Below are positions 55,110 through 63,993 of a DNA stretch of 64,000 bases, one piece after another. The stretch spans positions 1,922,001 through 1,986,000 of the forward strand of contig NZ_PDJH01000001.1 in assembly GCF_002564025.1 (NCBI RefSeq), read 5' to 3'. The translations under genes were made by a program, and so were the position numbers. This stretch comes from Flavimobilis soli. Lineage in GTDB: Bacteria; Actinomycetota; Actinomycetes; Actinomycetales; Cellulomonadaceae. Every line of letters starts with the position of its first letter. Position 1 is the stretch's first letter. The notes beneath the pieces are model-generated. The model was given only the letters and a program-made list of their open reading frames with translations, searched no databases and was not told the origin of the DNA.

Positions 55110-56078
55110 TCAGCTCGCGGGGACGCGGGTCTCGAGCCAGTCGAGCACCGTCGTGAGGTAGGCGCTGCGCGCGGGCTCGGGGGACAGTGCGAGGTCGTGG
55201 GCGCCGCCGTCGAACTGCTCGATCGTCACGTCGGCACCCAACCTGGGGGCGCGGGCGAGGATCTGCTCGACGGACAGGACCGAGTCGGTCGTCATGACGC
55301 GGTCGTGCTGTCGCTTGCTGTCGCCCGTCTCGGTCGAGGTGCACACGAGGACGGGGCACGCGATCGACAGGCCGCGCGCGACGCGGTCCTGGTAGCGCCG
55401 CACCGACGCGAGCCATGCGGCACGCACGGGAAAACCCTCGTGCGGCTTCCACGCGAGCTCGTAGTCCCACTCGCCGCCCGTACCGCTGTGCAGGGCCCTG
55501 CCGTAGTGCGGGGCGAGGCTGCCGACGACGGCGCGCGGCGCGACGTGCGACAGCGCCTTGATCGCGGCGGTGCCGACGGTGCGCAGGAACACGTTCTCGT
55601 TGAGGTCGAGCCAAGGACTGTTGAGGACGAGCGCGTCGAGCACGCCGGGGCGGGCGTTCGCCCACATCGAGCCGATCAACCCGCCGGTCGAGTGGCCGAG
55701 GACGACGAGGTGCCCGTGGTGCTCGTCGGCGGTGATGATGTGCACCGCCTCATCGATCTCGGCGGCGTGCTCGGCGAGGTCGTGGACGAGGTTGGGGGAC
55801 TGGCCCTCGCGCAGGGAGCGGCCGTACTTGCGCAGGTCGAGGGCATAGAAGTCCCAGCCGCGCTCGGCGAAGGCGGCGGCGAGGTGCGGGTGGAAGAAGT
55901 AGTCGACGAAGCCGTGCAGGTAGAGGACTGCACGGTGGTGTCGCGGCCCGTCGGCCGAGCGGACGAGCGTCGCCTCGACGGGGCCCTCGCGGTCGGTGCC
56001 GAGGTGGATCGTCCGGGCGCGCCACTCGTCGCCGAGGACGTCGGGGGACCAGGGGGCGGGTGTGGCGTGGGCGTTCAC
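55110..56078 (-). CDS. Alpha/beta hydrolase, serine aminopeptidase S33 / lysophospholipase-like
   Basis: 322 residues, cytoplasmic. Oxyanion region LYLHGFVDYFFHPHLAAAFAERGWDFYALDLRKYGRS, nucleophile elbow VVLGHSTGGLIGS, catalytic acid near VLVCTSTETGDS and His in FDGGAHDLALS. The pattern is that of monoacylglycerol-lipase-like S33 hydrolases; the substrate is probably a lipid ester. GTG 56078 has AGGAGAG six bases upstream; the frame continues further up but only antisense to clpB. Monocistronic, divergent from clpB. Confidence 0.87.
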   Translation of the reverse strand: MNAHATPAPWSPDVLGDEWRARTIHLGTDREGPVEATLVRSADGPRHHRAVLYLHGFVDYFFHPHLAAAFAERGWDFYALDLRKYGRSLREGQSPNLVHDLAEHAAEIDEAVHIITADEHHGHLVVLGHSTGGLIGSMWANARPGVLDALVLNSPWLDLNENVFLRTVGTAAIKALSHVAPRAVVGSLAPHYGRALHSGTGGEWDYELAWKPHEGFPVRAAWLASVRRYQDRVARGLSIACPVLVCTSTETGDSKRQHDRVMTTDSVLSVEQILARAPRLGADVTIEQFDGGAHDLALSPEPARSAYLTTVLDWLETRVPAS

Positions 56079-56150
56079 GGACTCTCCTGTCGGGCGACGG
56101 TGCCGATGCTCATGATCCTGCCAGGAAGGCAGGCTGGCGGATAGCGAAAC

Positions 56151-56177
56151 GAAGTTGAGCGGAATAGACTCAACTTC
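56151..56177. promoter_or_regulatory. HAIR-like HspR operator upstream of clpB
   Basis: GAAGTTGAG-N9-CTCAACTTC is a perfect nine-base inverted repeat; its core GTTGAGC-N7-ACTCAAC follows the HAIR layout CTTGAGT-N7-ACTCAAG. It lies about 50 bases before the clpB start. Confidence 0.7.
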
Positions 56178-56225
56178 TGGTTGGTTATCAGGATCATCAG
56201 GGTTTCCGCTGGTCAAGGAGAAACG

Positions 56226-58850
56226 ATGGACCCGAAGTTCACGACGAAGTCGCGCGAGGCGCTCGAGGATGCGATCCAGACGGCGACGGCCGCGGGCAAT
56301 CCCGAGGTCGAGCCGATCCATGTCCTGGCGGGCCTCCTCGGGCAGACCGACGGCCTCGCGCCCCAGCTCCTCGCGGCTGCCGGCGTCGACGCGTCCACCG
56401 TCGGCCGGGACGTCCGCAAGGCGCTCACCGACCTGCCGTCCGCGACCGGCGGCGGCGTCACCCAGCCCGGGCTCGCGGACGCGACGAAGCGCCTGATCAC
56501 CGCGGCGAGCACCGAGATGCAGGCTCTCGGCGACGAGTACGTCTCCGCCGAGCACCTCCTCATCGCCGCCGCCGACGTCGCGTCGTCCGCCGCGACCATC
56601 CTGCGCCGCGCCGGCGCGAGCCCCGACGCGCTGCGCGCAGCCCTGCCCTCCGTCCGCGGCAACACCAAGGTCACCTCGCCCAACCCCGAGGGCACGTACA
56701 AGTCCCTCGAGAAGTACGGCGTCGACCTCACGGCCGCCGCACGCGAGGGCAAGCTCGACCCGGTCATCGGCCGCGACAGCGAGATCCGCCGCGTCGTCCA
56801 GGTCCTGTCGCGCCGCACCAAGAACAACCCCGTCCTCATCGGTGAGCCCGGCGTCGGCAAGACCGCCGTCGTCGAGGGCCTCGCTCAGCGCATCGTCGCG
56901 GGCGACGTCCCTGAGTCGCTGCGCGGCAAGCGCATCGTCTCGCTCGACCTGCCCGCGATGGTCGCGGGCGCGAAGTACCGCGGCGACTTCGAGGAGCGCC
57001 TCAAGGCCGTGCTCTCCGAGATCAAGGAGTCCGACGGCGAGATCGTCACGTTCATCGACGAGCTGCACACCGTCGTCGGCGCGGGTGCTGGCGGCGAGGG
57101 CGCGATGGACGCGGGCAACATGCTCAAGCCGATGCTCGCCCGCGGCGAGCTGCGGCTCGTCGGCGCGACGACCCTCGACGAGTTCCGCGAGCACATCGAG
57201 AAGGACCCGGCGCTCGAGCGTCGCTTCCAGCAGGTGTACGTCGGCGAGCCGTCCGTCGAGGACACGGTCGCGATCCTGCGCGGCCTGAAGTCCCGCTACG
57301 AGGCGCACCACCGCGTGACCATCTCGGATGGCGCCCTCGTCGCCGCCGCGACGCTCTCCGACCGCTTCATCAGTGGCCGCCAGCTCCCCGACAAGGCGAT
57401 CGACCTCGTCGACGAGGCCGCGAGCCGGCTGCGCATGGAGATGGACTCGTCGCCCGTCGAGATCGACACGCTGCGCCGCGTCGTCACACGCCTCGAGATG
57501 GAGCTCATGCAGATCTCGAAGTCCGAGGACGAGGCCGACAAGGCGCGCGCGGACGAGCTGCGGGCGCAGCTCGCGGACCGCCGCGAGGAGCTCGCGGCGC
57601 TCAACGCGCGCTGGGAGACCGAGAAGGGCGGCCTCAACCGCGTCGGCGACCTGCACAAGAAGCTCGACGAGCTGCGATCGGCTGCCGACCGTGCCGAGCT
57701 CGAGGGCGACCTCGAGACGACGTCGCGCATCCGCTACGGGGAGATCCCCGAGCTCGAGCGCGAGATCGCTGCGGCCGAGGAGGCGCAGCGCGCCGCCGTC
57801 CCCGACCCGGAGGCCGGGCAGGAGGTCGAGCTCGCGCAGGCGCGCCCGCCCAAGCTCGTGGGGGACAAGGTCGACGCGGCGGAGATCGCCGAGGTCGTCT
57901 CCGCATGGACCGGCATCCCGGCCGGGCGCCTGCTGCAGGGCGAGAGCCAGAAGCTCCTGTCGATGGAGCAGACGATCGGCGCGCGCCTCATCGGGCAGAC
58001 GGCCGCCGTCGCGTCCGTCTCCGACGCGGTGCGGCGCTCGCGTGCCGGCATCAACGACCCGGACCGCCCGATCGGCTCGTTCCTGTTCCTCGGCCCGACC
58101 GGCGTCGGCAAGACCGAGCTCGCGAAGTCGCTCGCGGACTTCCTGTTCGACGACGAGCGCGCCATGGTCCGCATCGACATGTCGGAGTACGGCGAGAAGC
58201 ACTCGGTCGCGCGCCTCGTGGGCGCGCCGCCCGGGTACGTCGGCTACGAGGAGGGCGGCCAGCTCACCGAGGCGGTGCGGCGCAGGCCGTACTCAGTCGT
58301 GCTGCTCGACGAGGTCGAGAAGGCGCACCCGGAGGTCTTCGACCTGCTCCTGCAGGTGCTCGACGACGGCCGGCTGACCGACGGTCAGGGCCGCACGGTC
58401 GACTTCCGCAACACGATCCTCGTGATGACGTCGAACCTCGGCTCGCACGCGCTCGTCGACCCGCTCGTCGCCGAGGGCGACAAGCGCGAGGCCGTCATGG
58501 CGGCGGTACGGGCGCACTTCAAGCCCGAGCTGCTCAACCGTCTCGACGACGTCATCGTGTTCGACCCGCTGACGATCACCGAGCTGAGCCAGATCGTCGA
58601 CATCCAGGTGCGGGCGCTCGCGGCCCGGCTCGCCGAGCGTCGCCTGACGCTCGACGTGACGGACGCCGCGCGCGAGTGGCTCGCGCTCGAGGGCTTCGAC
58701 CCCGCGTACGGCGCGCGGCCGCTGCGCCGCCTCGTCCAGCGGGAGATCGGCGACCGTCTCGCCCGGGCGCTCCTGTCGGGGGCGATTGGCGACGGCGACA
58801 CGGTCCGCGTCGACCGCGGCCCGGACGGCCTCACGGTCGAGCGGGCCTGA
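56226..58850 (+). CDS. clpB: ATP-dependent disaggregase ClpB
   Basis: 874 residues, the standard length. N-terminal Clp repeat domain (1-145), AAA1 with Walker A GEPGVGKT at 206-213 and Walker [11 protein letters not shown], a coiled-coil middle domain (about 410-530) typical of ClpB not ClpC, AAA2 with Walker A GPTGVGKT near 620 and [14 protein letters not shown], and the C-terminal [14 protein letters not shown] sensor region. It works with DnaK to resolve aggregates; dnaK is not in the window. ATG 56226 has AAGGAG nine bases upstream. Regulation by HspR is expected from the HAIR-like repeat. Confidence 0.97.
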   Translation: MDPKFTTKSREALEDAIQTATAAGNPEVEPIHVLAGLLGQTDGLAPQLLAAAGVDASTVGRDVRKALTDLPSATGGGVTQPGLADATKRLITAASTEMQALGDEYVSAEHLLIAAADVASSAATILRRAGASPDALRAALPSVRGNTKVTSPNPEGTYKSLEKYGVDLTAAAREGKLDPVIGRDSEIRRVVQVLSRRTKNNPVLIGEPGVGKTAVVEGLAQRIVAGDVPESLRGKRIVSLDLPAMVAGAKYRGDFEERLKAVLSEIKESDGEIVTFIDELHTVVGAGAGGEGAMDAGNMLKPMLARGELRLVGATTLDEFREHIEKDPALERRFQQVYVGEPSVEDTVAILRGLKSRYEAHHRVTISDGALVAAATLSDRFISGRQLPDKAIDLVDEAASRLRMEMDSSPVEIDTLRRVVTRLEMELMQISKSEDEADKARADELRAQLADRREELAALNARWETEKGGLNRVGDLHKKLDELRSAADRAELEGDLETTSRIRYGEIPELEREIAAAEEAQRAAVPDPEAGQEVELAQARPPKLVGDKVDAAEIAEVVSAWTGIPAGRLLQGESQKLLSMEQTIGARLIGQTAAVASVSDAVRRSRAGINDPDRPIGSFLFLGPTGVGKTELAKSLADFLFDDERAMVRIDMSEYGEKHSVARLVGAPPGYVGYEEGGQLTEAVRRRPYSVVLLDEVEKAHPEVFDLLLQVLDDGRLTDGQGRTVDFRNTILVMTSNLGSHALVDPLVAEGDKREAVMAAVRAHFKPELLNRLDDVIVFDPLTITELSQIVDIQVRALAARLAERRLTLDVTDAAREWLALEGFDPAYGARPLRRLVQREIGDRLARALLSGAIGDGDTVRVDRGPDGLTVERA

Positions 58851-58859
58851 CGGAACGGG

Positions 58860-58882
58860 GCGTCGCGCCGACGGCGCGACGC
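58860..58882 (+). terminator. clpB terminator
   Basis: GCGTCGCGCC-GAC-GGCGCGACGC, perfect ten-base arms nine bases after the stop codon, followed by TCT. The bases from here to 58999 hold no gene. Confidence 0.7.
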
Positions 58883-58999
58883 TCTGGCTCGACATGCGGG
58901 GCCCGGTGATGAGCGGGCGTAGTGGACGCGGTCGCACGCCTCCGCGGACGCCTCTTGAGGGCCCCTCGACAATCCTGACGTCAGCAAGATAGGCTCCTT

Positions 59000-59371
59000 G
59001 TGCCCAGGAGAAATGCTGGGCCGCGCAACGACGCGCAATCTCAGGGGGCTGTAGATGACAACCATTTTCGATCTGTGCTGGGCGTAATCGCCGCTTCTGC
59101 GACTTTCCTATTGCCTGTATCTGGCGCCGTAGGGGGTGCAGGGGGTGATGTAGGGGAACGCCAGCTGAGTCCCACTGCCCCGACAGCGCTTGGAATTGCA
59201 TCTGGCCGTGTTGCAGATGCCGCGGGTAAGCCGATTGCCGACGCCCGTATCGTTGCGTACGCATGGCCCACACAAGAAGAGATGTCACGTTTGGGGGTTG
59301 GCGATGAATTCGATCTGATTCCTGTCGCCGCAGTCCGTAGTGCCAGTGATGGCTCTCACCTTCTCGTCTAG
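59000..59371 (+). CDS. Short secreted protein, apparently truncated carboxypeptidase-regulatory-like domain
   Basis: 123 residues from GTG 59000 (TAGGCT four bases upstream). A hydrophobic segment VLGVIAASATFLLPVSG at about 26-42 could be a signal peptide, with a later GTG as alternative start. GIASGRVADAAGKPIADARIVAY is the first strand pair of a carboxypeptidase-regulatory-like domain, but the chain stops at SDGSHLLV, where such domains usually continue. Third codon positions are far richer in A/T than in neighbouring genes, and the islet lies between clpB and the chromate transporter, which suggests acquired or decaying DNA. Confidence 0.45.
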   Translation: MPRRNAGPRNDAQSQGAVDDNHFRSVLGVIAASATFLLPVSGAVGGAGGDVGERQLSPTAPTALGIASGRVADAAGKPIADARIVAYAWPTQEEMSRLGVGDEFDLIPVAAVRSASDGSHLLV

Positions 59372-59440
59372 GAGGAAGCTCTGCGGCGCGCGGAGCACCC
59401 CCCCGAGCAATTCGGGCCAACTAGTGGTCAAGGCACCCTA

Positions 59441-59956
59441 GTGCGGGTCGCAAGCGGGATCGGTGCCGCGATACTCACGGCGGCGGTACTGGGCGCTTGT
59501 TCTTCTGACAGGAGCGACTCGCTCATAACTCCGGGTGTCCCGGCGGCTGTTTGTGTGCCTGTAGGCGCGGACGGCATGGCGGTCGTGGGGCTGGACTCGG
59601 TCGTCAACGAGTCCTCGGCGCGGGTCGAGGTGACGAGCATTGAGCTTGAGGGCGCAGCGGGCATAGACCTCATCGGCGCGGCGCTGGTTCGCGGCGAGAC
59701 CGAGGGATTCCTCGGGGTCGCGTCCGGCGCGGCTGACGGCAGGATCGACGACCGTCACGTCCCGCTCGAACCCGGTGCTGATGCGACGGTCCAGGTGACG
59801 CTTCGCAAGACCGCTGTGGGTGACGGGACCGCGACAGCGCTGCGGGTGCTCTTCGAGTCGGACGGGAAGAAGGGGGCGCTGAGGACGAGTACCACGATCC
59901 GTCTGCGTGGTGCCGGTCAGGATTGCGCTTCCGTGTCCGATCTTGCGAAGGGCTAG
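59441..59956 (+). CDS. Hypothetical lipoprotein
   Basis: 171 residues from GTG 59441. Lipobox VLGACSS after a short hydrophobic core, then a beta-rich soluble domain of about 140 residues (VVNESSARVEVTSIELEG, VPLEPGADATVQVTLRKTAVGDGTATALRVLF) resembling DUF4232-like or Ig-like extracellular domains, with a late Cys (GQDCASV). AAGG eight bases upstream is a weak ribosome site. It is 69 bases behind the truncated secreted protein and may be its partner. No family is recognised. Confidence 0.65.
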   Translation: MRVASGIGAAILTAAVLGACSSDRSDSLITPGVPAAVCVPVGADGMAVVGLDSVVNESSARVEVTSIELEGAAGIDLIGAALVRGETEGFLGVASGAADGRIDDRHVPLEPGADATVQVTLRKTAVGDGTATALRVLFESDGKKGALRTSTTIRLRGAGQDCASVSDLAKG

Positions 59957-60011
59957 GAGGTCGGGGGCGCGCCACGGGCGCGACGCCCCGGGCCCGCCCG
60001 GTCGCGCGCGC

Positions 60012-61199
60012 TCAACGGGCGAGGAGCGCTCCAGCGACACCGCCCGCGAGGACGACCGCCCAGGGCGGGGCCTCGGCGGAGGGCAGGAGGGCGAGGCAGC
60101 CCGCAGCGATGAGGGCCGGGACCGGCCCGGTGATCGTCGAGGTGAGGATCGGGTCCCAGAGCGCGGCCGCGAGGATGCCGACGACGGCCGCGCTCGCCCC
60201 CGCGACGGCGGCGCGGACGCCGGTCCGGCGTCGTAGGGCCTCCCAGTAGGGGAGCGCGGCGAGCAGCAGCAGGACGCCGGGGAGGAAGACGGCGACGAGC
60301 GCGAGGAGGGCGGTCCACGGTGCGGCGGCGCCCGGGCCCATCTCGTAGCCGAGGAACGCGGCAAACGTGAAGAGCGGGCCAGGCACGGCCTGCGCGGCGG
60401 CGTAGCCGGCGAGCACGTCCCCGGTCGGGACGGCGCTCGTGACCGCAGGCTCGGCCTGGAGGAGCGGCAGGACGACGTGGCCGCCGCCGAGGACGAGCGC
60501 GCCAGCGCGGTAGAACGCGTCGGCGACGACCGTCCAGACGCTCGGCAGGAGGCGCGCGAGGACCGGCAGCCCGGCGAGAAGGACGCCGAAGACCCCGATG
60601 GCGACGAGCCCGACGCGCCGCGAGACGACCTGCGGCACGTGCGCCTCAGCGCCGCGCGGCAGGCCGCGGCAGGCCACGACGCCGACGATGAGCCCGAGCG
60701 CGATCGCTGCGAGCTGCCCGAGGTTGCCGGTGAGCGTGAGCGCGAGGGCGGCGGCGCCGCACGCGATCAGGACGCGACGCACGTCCGGCGTCAGGGTGCG
60801 CGCCATGCCCCGCACCGCGTGCGCGACGACGGCCACCGCGACCGCCTTGAGCCCGACCACGACGCCCTGGGCGACGGGCCCGTCGAGCGACACTGCTCCC
60901 GCAGCGAGCAGCGCGAGCAGGAGAGCGGACGGCAGCGTGAACGCGAGCCACGCGGCGATCGCTCCGAGCGGGCCTCCGCGCACCAGCCCGAGGGCGAAGC
61001 CCACCTGGCTCGACGTCGGTCCCGGCAGAACCTGGCACACGGCGACGATCTCGCCGTAGCGCTCCTCGGTCACCCAGCGGCGGCGGGTGACGAGCTCGTC
61101 GCGGAAGTAGCCGAGGTGCGCGACCGGTCCGCCGAACGACGTCACGCCGAGCCGCGCGAAGGCGCGCAGCACCTCGCCCGGGCTTCCTCCTGAGCGCAC
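60012..61199 (-). CDS. chrA: Chromate transporter, two-domain ChrA
   Basis: 395 residues, about 11-12 helices, made of two homologous CHR halves. The first has GVTSFGGPVAHLGYFRDELVTRRRWV, the family signature, and VCQVLPGPTSSQVGFALG; the second has GAGALVLGGGHVVLPLL-type sequence (here FYRAGALVLGGGHVVLP) and AAQAVPGPLFTFAAFLGY. It exports chromate, possibly by proton exchange. GTG 61199 has GAGGAC upstream. It lies 27 bases behind the GntR gene on the same strand, so both may be one transcript. Confidence 0.92.
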   Translation of the reverse strand: MRSGGSPGEVLRAFARLGVTSFGGPVAHLGYFRDELVTRRRWVTEERYGEIVAVCQVLPGPTSSQVGFALGLVRGGPLGAIAAWLAFTLPSALLLALLAAGAVSLDGPVAQGVVVGLKAVAVAVVAHAVRGMARTLTPDVRRVLIACGAAALALTLTGNLGQLAAIALGLIVGVVACRGLPRGAEAHVPQVVSRRVGLVAIGVFGVLLAGLPVLARLLPSVWTVVADAFYRAGALVLGGGHVVLPLLQAEPAVTSAVPTGDVLAGYAAAQAVPGPLFTFAAFLGYEMGPGAAAPWTALLALVAVFLPGVLLLLAALPYWEALRRRTGVRAAVAGASAAVVGILAAALWDPILTSTITGPVPALIAAGCLALLPSAEAPPWAVVLAGGVAGALLAR

Positions 61200-61226
61200 G
61201 TGTCCTCGTCTCGTGGGTGGCGGAGG

Positions 61227-61877
61227 CTAGACGGCCGCGCGGACCATCGCCTCGAACGACTGCACGTGCTCGCGTGCGATCGCTGCGGCGCGGCCGGCGT
61301 CGCGCTCGATGACGGAGGTGAGCAGCTCGACGTGCTCGTCGATGTGGGCGCCGACGTCGAGGCGGTCGCCGAGGACGACCCACATGCGCGTGGACAGGTT
61401 GCCGTAGCGCGTGAGCGCCTCGGCGAGGTGCGTGCTGGCGCTCGCGGCGTGGATCGAGCGGTGCACCGTGAGGTCGTGGCGGAGGAGCTCGCGGGCGGGC
61501 GCTGTCGTGTCGAGGTGCGCGAGCTCGCTCACGAGGGCGCGCATCTGGTCGCGCTGGACGGCGGTCGCGTGGAGGGCGGCGCGGGAGGCGGCGAGGGGTT
61601 CGAGCTCGGCGCGGATCTGGGAGATCTCGGCGAGCTCGGTGAGGTCGACTGTGGCGACGAACGTCCCGCGGCGCGGGAAGACGGTGACGAGCCGTTCGAC
61701 CTCGAGGCGTTTGATCGCCTCGCGGACGGGGGTGCGGCCGACACCGAGCTCGCGCCCGAAGGCTTCGTCGTCGAGCGGTGCGCCGGGGGCGAGGTCGACG
61801 AGGACGATGCGGTCGCGGAGTGTGCGTGTCGCGTACTCGGCGAGGGTCTCGCCGGGCCCGGGGCCGTCGTTGTCCAT
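61227..61877 (-). CDS. GntR-family regulator, FadR/FCD subfamily
   Basis: 216 residues from ATG 61877; a GTG two codons earlier is possible. The winged HTH is at about 11-70 (LRDRIVLVDLAPGAPLDDEAFGRELGVGRTPVREAIKRLEVERLV). The C-terminal FCD helical domain has the metal ligands Asp/His of HDLTVHRSIHAAS and later EHVELL and AREHV, which usually bind Zn or Ni and a carboxylate. TATCGT lies six bases before the ATG. It diverges from the EamA exporter over a TGATATATCA palindrome and precedes chrA. The effector is unknown. Confidence 0.88.
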   Translation of the reverse strand: MDNDGPGPGETLAEYATRTLRDRIVLVDLAPGAPLDDEAFGRELGVGRTPVREAIKRLEVERLVTVFPRRGTFVATVDLTELAEISQIRAELEPLAASRAALHATAVQRDQMRALVSELAHLDTTAPARELLRHDLTVHRSIHAASASTHLAEALTRYGNLSTRMWVVLGDRLDVGAHIDEHVELLTSVIERDAGRAAAIAREHVQSFEAMVRAAV

Positions 61878-61883
61878 GGGCAC

Positions 61884-61889
61884 ACGATA
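61884..61889 (-). promoter_or_regulatory. -10 element of the GntR gene (leaderless)
   Basis: Reads TATCGT on the minus strand, six bases before the ATG at 61877; no Shine-Dalgarno sequence. Confidence 0.5.
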
Positions 61890-61931
61890 GGGACAGGGTG
61901 CCTGGACGCGCGAACACGGTTGGCATATGGT

Positions 61932-61941
61932 TGATATATCA
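61932..61941. promoter_or_regulatory. Probable GntR operator
   Basis: Perfect palindrome TGATATATCA, A/T-rich like many FCD-type GntR sites, in the 92-base divergent region, 29 bases before the exporter start. Confidence 0.55.
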
Positions 61942-61969
61942 GTTGGAGGAGAGTCGAAAGGGTGAGGGT

Positions 61970-62887
61970 GTGCGCGGTGTGCTGGCGTCGATCGGCGCTT
62001 CGAGCCTCTTCGGCGTCCTCTTCCTGATCCCGGGGATGCTCGCCCCGCTGTCCGGGACGGAGGTCTTCGGCTGGCGGGTCCTCACCTCCCTGCCGGTCGC
62101 GCTCGTCGTGCTCGCGCTCGCCCGCTGCCTGGGAGACGTCCGCGCCGTCGTGCGCCGCGTGCGCAGCGCCCCGCGCCTCGCCCTCGTGATCCTGCTCGAC
62201 GCCGCGCTCCTCGGGGTCCAGCTCTGGCTGTTCAGCTGGGCGCCGATCGCGGGCCACGGTCTCGAGACCGCCCTCGGCTACCTGCTCTTGCCGCTCGTGA
62301 TGGTGCTCGTCGGCGTCGTCATGCACGGCGAACGGGTGACGGCGCTGCGCGGCGGCGCCGTCGCCGCCGCCGGTGTCGCGGTCGCGGCGGCCTTCCTGCT
62401 CGACGGCGGGCTGTCCTGGGTCACCGCGCTCGTCGCCCTCGGCTACCCGCTCTACTTCCAGGTGCGGCGTCGCTCAGGCCTCGACTCGAGCGGGGTGATG
62501 CTCCTCGAGCTCGCGGTCCTCGTGCCCGTCGCCGGGGCGATCGTCGCGTCGGGCAGCTCGGTGCAGACGCTGGCCGCGCACCCGCGGCTGGTCCCCGTCG
62601 TCGTGCTGCTCGGCGTCGTCAGCGGCGTCGCCACGCTCTTGTACCTGGCCGCGGCCCGCTGGCTCTCGTTCTCCGTGTTCGGCCTGCTCAGCTACCTCGA
62701 GCCGGTCCTGCTCGTCGTCGTGTCGGTAGCGCTCCTGTCCGAGCCGTTCGCCGCGGTCGACTGGCTCGTCTACGGACCGATCCTCGCAGCGCTGGGGCTG
62801 CTTTCCCTCGAGTCAGCGCGCGCCAGCCGGCGCAGCGTTCAGCGGGCGGCGCGTGCTCCGGTGCGCGAGCGCGTGCTCACCGCCTGA
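61970..62887 (+). CDS. EamA/RarD-like drug-metabolite exporter
   Basis: 305 residues, ten helices in two five-helix EamA halves (IGASSLFGVLFLIPGMLAPLSGTEVFGWR opens the first; LYLAAARWLSFSVFGLLSYLEPVLLVVVSVALLSE is the typical end of the second, closest to RarD). GTG 61970 was chosen because AAAGGG lies upstream and no conserved residues precede it. Cargo unknown, perhaps an amino acid or small organic acid. The GntR repressor is divergent and likely controls it. Confidence 0.88.
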   Translation: MRGVLASIGASSLFGVLFLIPGMLAPLSGTEVFGWRVLTSLPVALVVLALARCLGDVRAVVRRVRSAPRLALVILLDAALLGVQLWLFSWAPIAGHGLETALGYLLLPLVMVLVGVVMHGERVTALRGGAVAAAGVAVAAAFLLDGGLSWVTALVALGYPLYFQVRRRSGLDSSGVMLLELAVLVPVAGAIVASGSSVQTLAAHPRLVPVVVLLGVVSGVATLLYLAAARWLSFSVFGLLSYLEPVLLVVVSVALLSEPFAAVDWLVYGPILAALGLLSLESARASRRSVQRAARAPVRERVLTA

Positions 62888-62903
62888 CGGAGCCCTGCTC
62901 GGT

Positions 62904-63932
62904 TCAGGCCGAGTCGCGCCAGACGATCGGGGAGTCGAGCAGGACGCCGTCGCGCGGCACGTCCTGGCCCGCGAGCTGGGCGACGACGAGCTGGGCGGCG
63001 CGCTCGCCGACGCCGGCGGCGGGCTGGTGCACGGTCGACAGGGGCGGGAAGCAGCGCTCCGCCCAGGACGAGTCGTCGAAGCCGACGACACCGACGTCGT
63101 CGGGCACCGTGCGGCCAGAGCGGCGCAGCGCCGTGAGGACGCCCGCAGCGACGGCGTCGGACGCCGCGAAGATGCCGTCGACGTCGGGCGCGCGCTCGAG
63201 CAGCTCCTGGGTCGCGCGCAGGCCCGCGGTGTACTCGTAGAGGGGGATCTCGACGACGAGGTCCGGGTCGAACGTGTCGCCGAGGGCCTCCTTGAAGCCG
63301 GCGAGGCGGTCGGCTCCCGAGTCGCGGTCGAGCGCGGCGGCGACCATCCCGACGCGCTTGCGCCCCGTCTTGGCGAGCTGTCGCGTGATGTCGCGTGCGG
63401 CGGTGAAGTTGTCGATGCCGACCCAGGGGAGCGGGACGGTCGTCTGGGGGTGGCCGACGAACGCTGCGGGGACGCCGAGGCGCACGACGGCGTCGGTGAT
63501 CGGGTCGGCGGCGCGCGCGGAGACGATGATGACGCCGTCGACGAAGCCGCCCGACAGGTAGCGGGTCACGCGTTCGGTGTCGCGGGCGGAGTCGGTGACG
63601 AGGCAGACCATCTGCAGGTCGGCGTCGGACAGGACGGTGTTGGCGCCGAGCATGATCGCGCCGATGTTCGGGTCCTCGAGGAACAGCGCGTGGGGCTCGT
63701 GGACGATGAAGCCGACCGCTCGGGAGCGCTGCATGACGAGGTTGCGCGCGGCGGTGTTGGGGACGTACCCGACGGTGCGGATGGCGGCCTCGATCGCGGC
63801 GCGGGCCTGCTCGGAGACGTATCCGCCGTTGAGGACACGGCTGACCGTGCCGCGGGAGACGCCCGCCTCGCGGGCGACGTCGTGCACCGTCGCACGACGC
63901 CGGGAAGGTTGCGGTTCGGTCACGACGCCCAT
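62904..63932 (-). CDS. LacI-family transcriptional regulator
   Basis: 342 residues from ATG 63932. HTH RATVHDVAREAGVSRGTVSRVLNGG, hinge NTAARNLVMQRSRAVGF, and a periplasmic-binding-like domain ending VGVVGFDDSSWAERCFPPLSTVHQP. A GTG three codons later (63923) has TACGAT seven bases upstream and may be the true leaderless start. A LacI operator and a promoter pointing right lie at 63951-63993, so it probably represses a sugar gene beyond the window. Confidence 0.9.
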   Translation of the reverse strand: MGVVTEPQPSRRRATVHDVAREAGVSRGTVSRVLNGGYVSEQARAAIEAAIRTVGYVPNTAARNLVMQRSRAVGFIVHEPHALFLEDPNIGAIMLGANTVLSDADLQMVCLVTDSARDTERVTRYLSGGFVDGVIIVSARAADPITDAVVRLGVPAAFVGHPQTTVPLPWVGIDNFTAARDITRQLAKTGRKRVGMVAAALDRDSGADRLAGFKEALGDTFDPDLVVEIPLYEYTAGLRATQELLERAPDVDGIFAASDAVAAGVLTALRRSGRTVPDDVGVVGFDDSSWAERCFPPLSTVHQPAAGVGERAAQLVVAQLAGQDVPRDGVLLDSPIVWRDSA

Positions 63933-63950
63933 CGTATGTGCGGGCTCGGG

Positions 63951-63980
63951 TTGACGGGGCTGTCGACACGCTCTTAGTGT
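63951..63980 (+). promoter_or_regulatory. Promoter for a rightward gene beyond the window
   Basis: -35 TTGACG (63951-63956), 18-base spacer, -10 TAGTGT (63975-63980), facing away from the LacI gene. Confidence 0.55.
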
Positions 63981-63993
63981 GTGCACGTTCACA
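63980..63993. promoter_or_regulatory. LacI-type operator
   Basis: TGTGCACGTTCACA, a near-palindrome with the central CG and TGTG/CACA arms usual for LacI regulators, overlapping the expected transcription start of the rightward promoter. Confidence 0.65.

Noticed and set aside
56226..58202. Long minus-strand frame joining the hydrolase at 55110 to sequence antisense to clpB
   Set aside because: Only the part from 56078 down has hydrolase motifs and a ribosome site; the rest mirrors clpB.
59957..60011. Terminator between the lipoprotein and chrA genes
   Set aside because: GC-rich with partial self-complementarity but no continuous stem or U-run.
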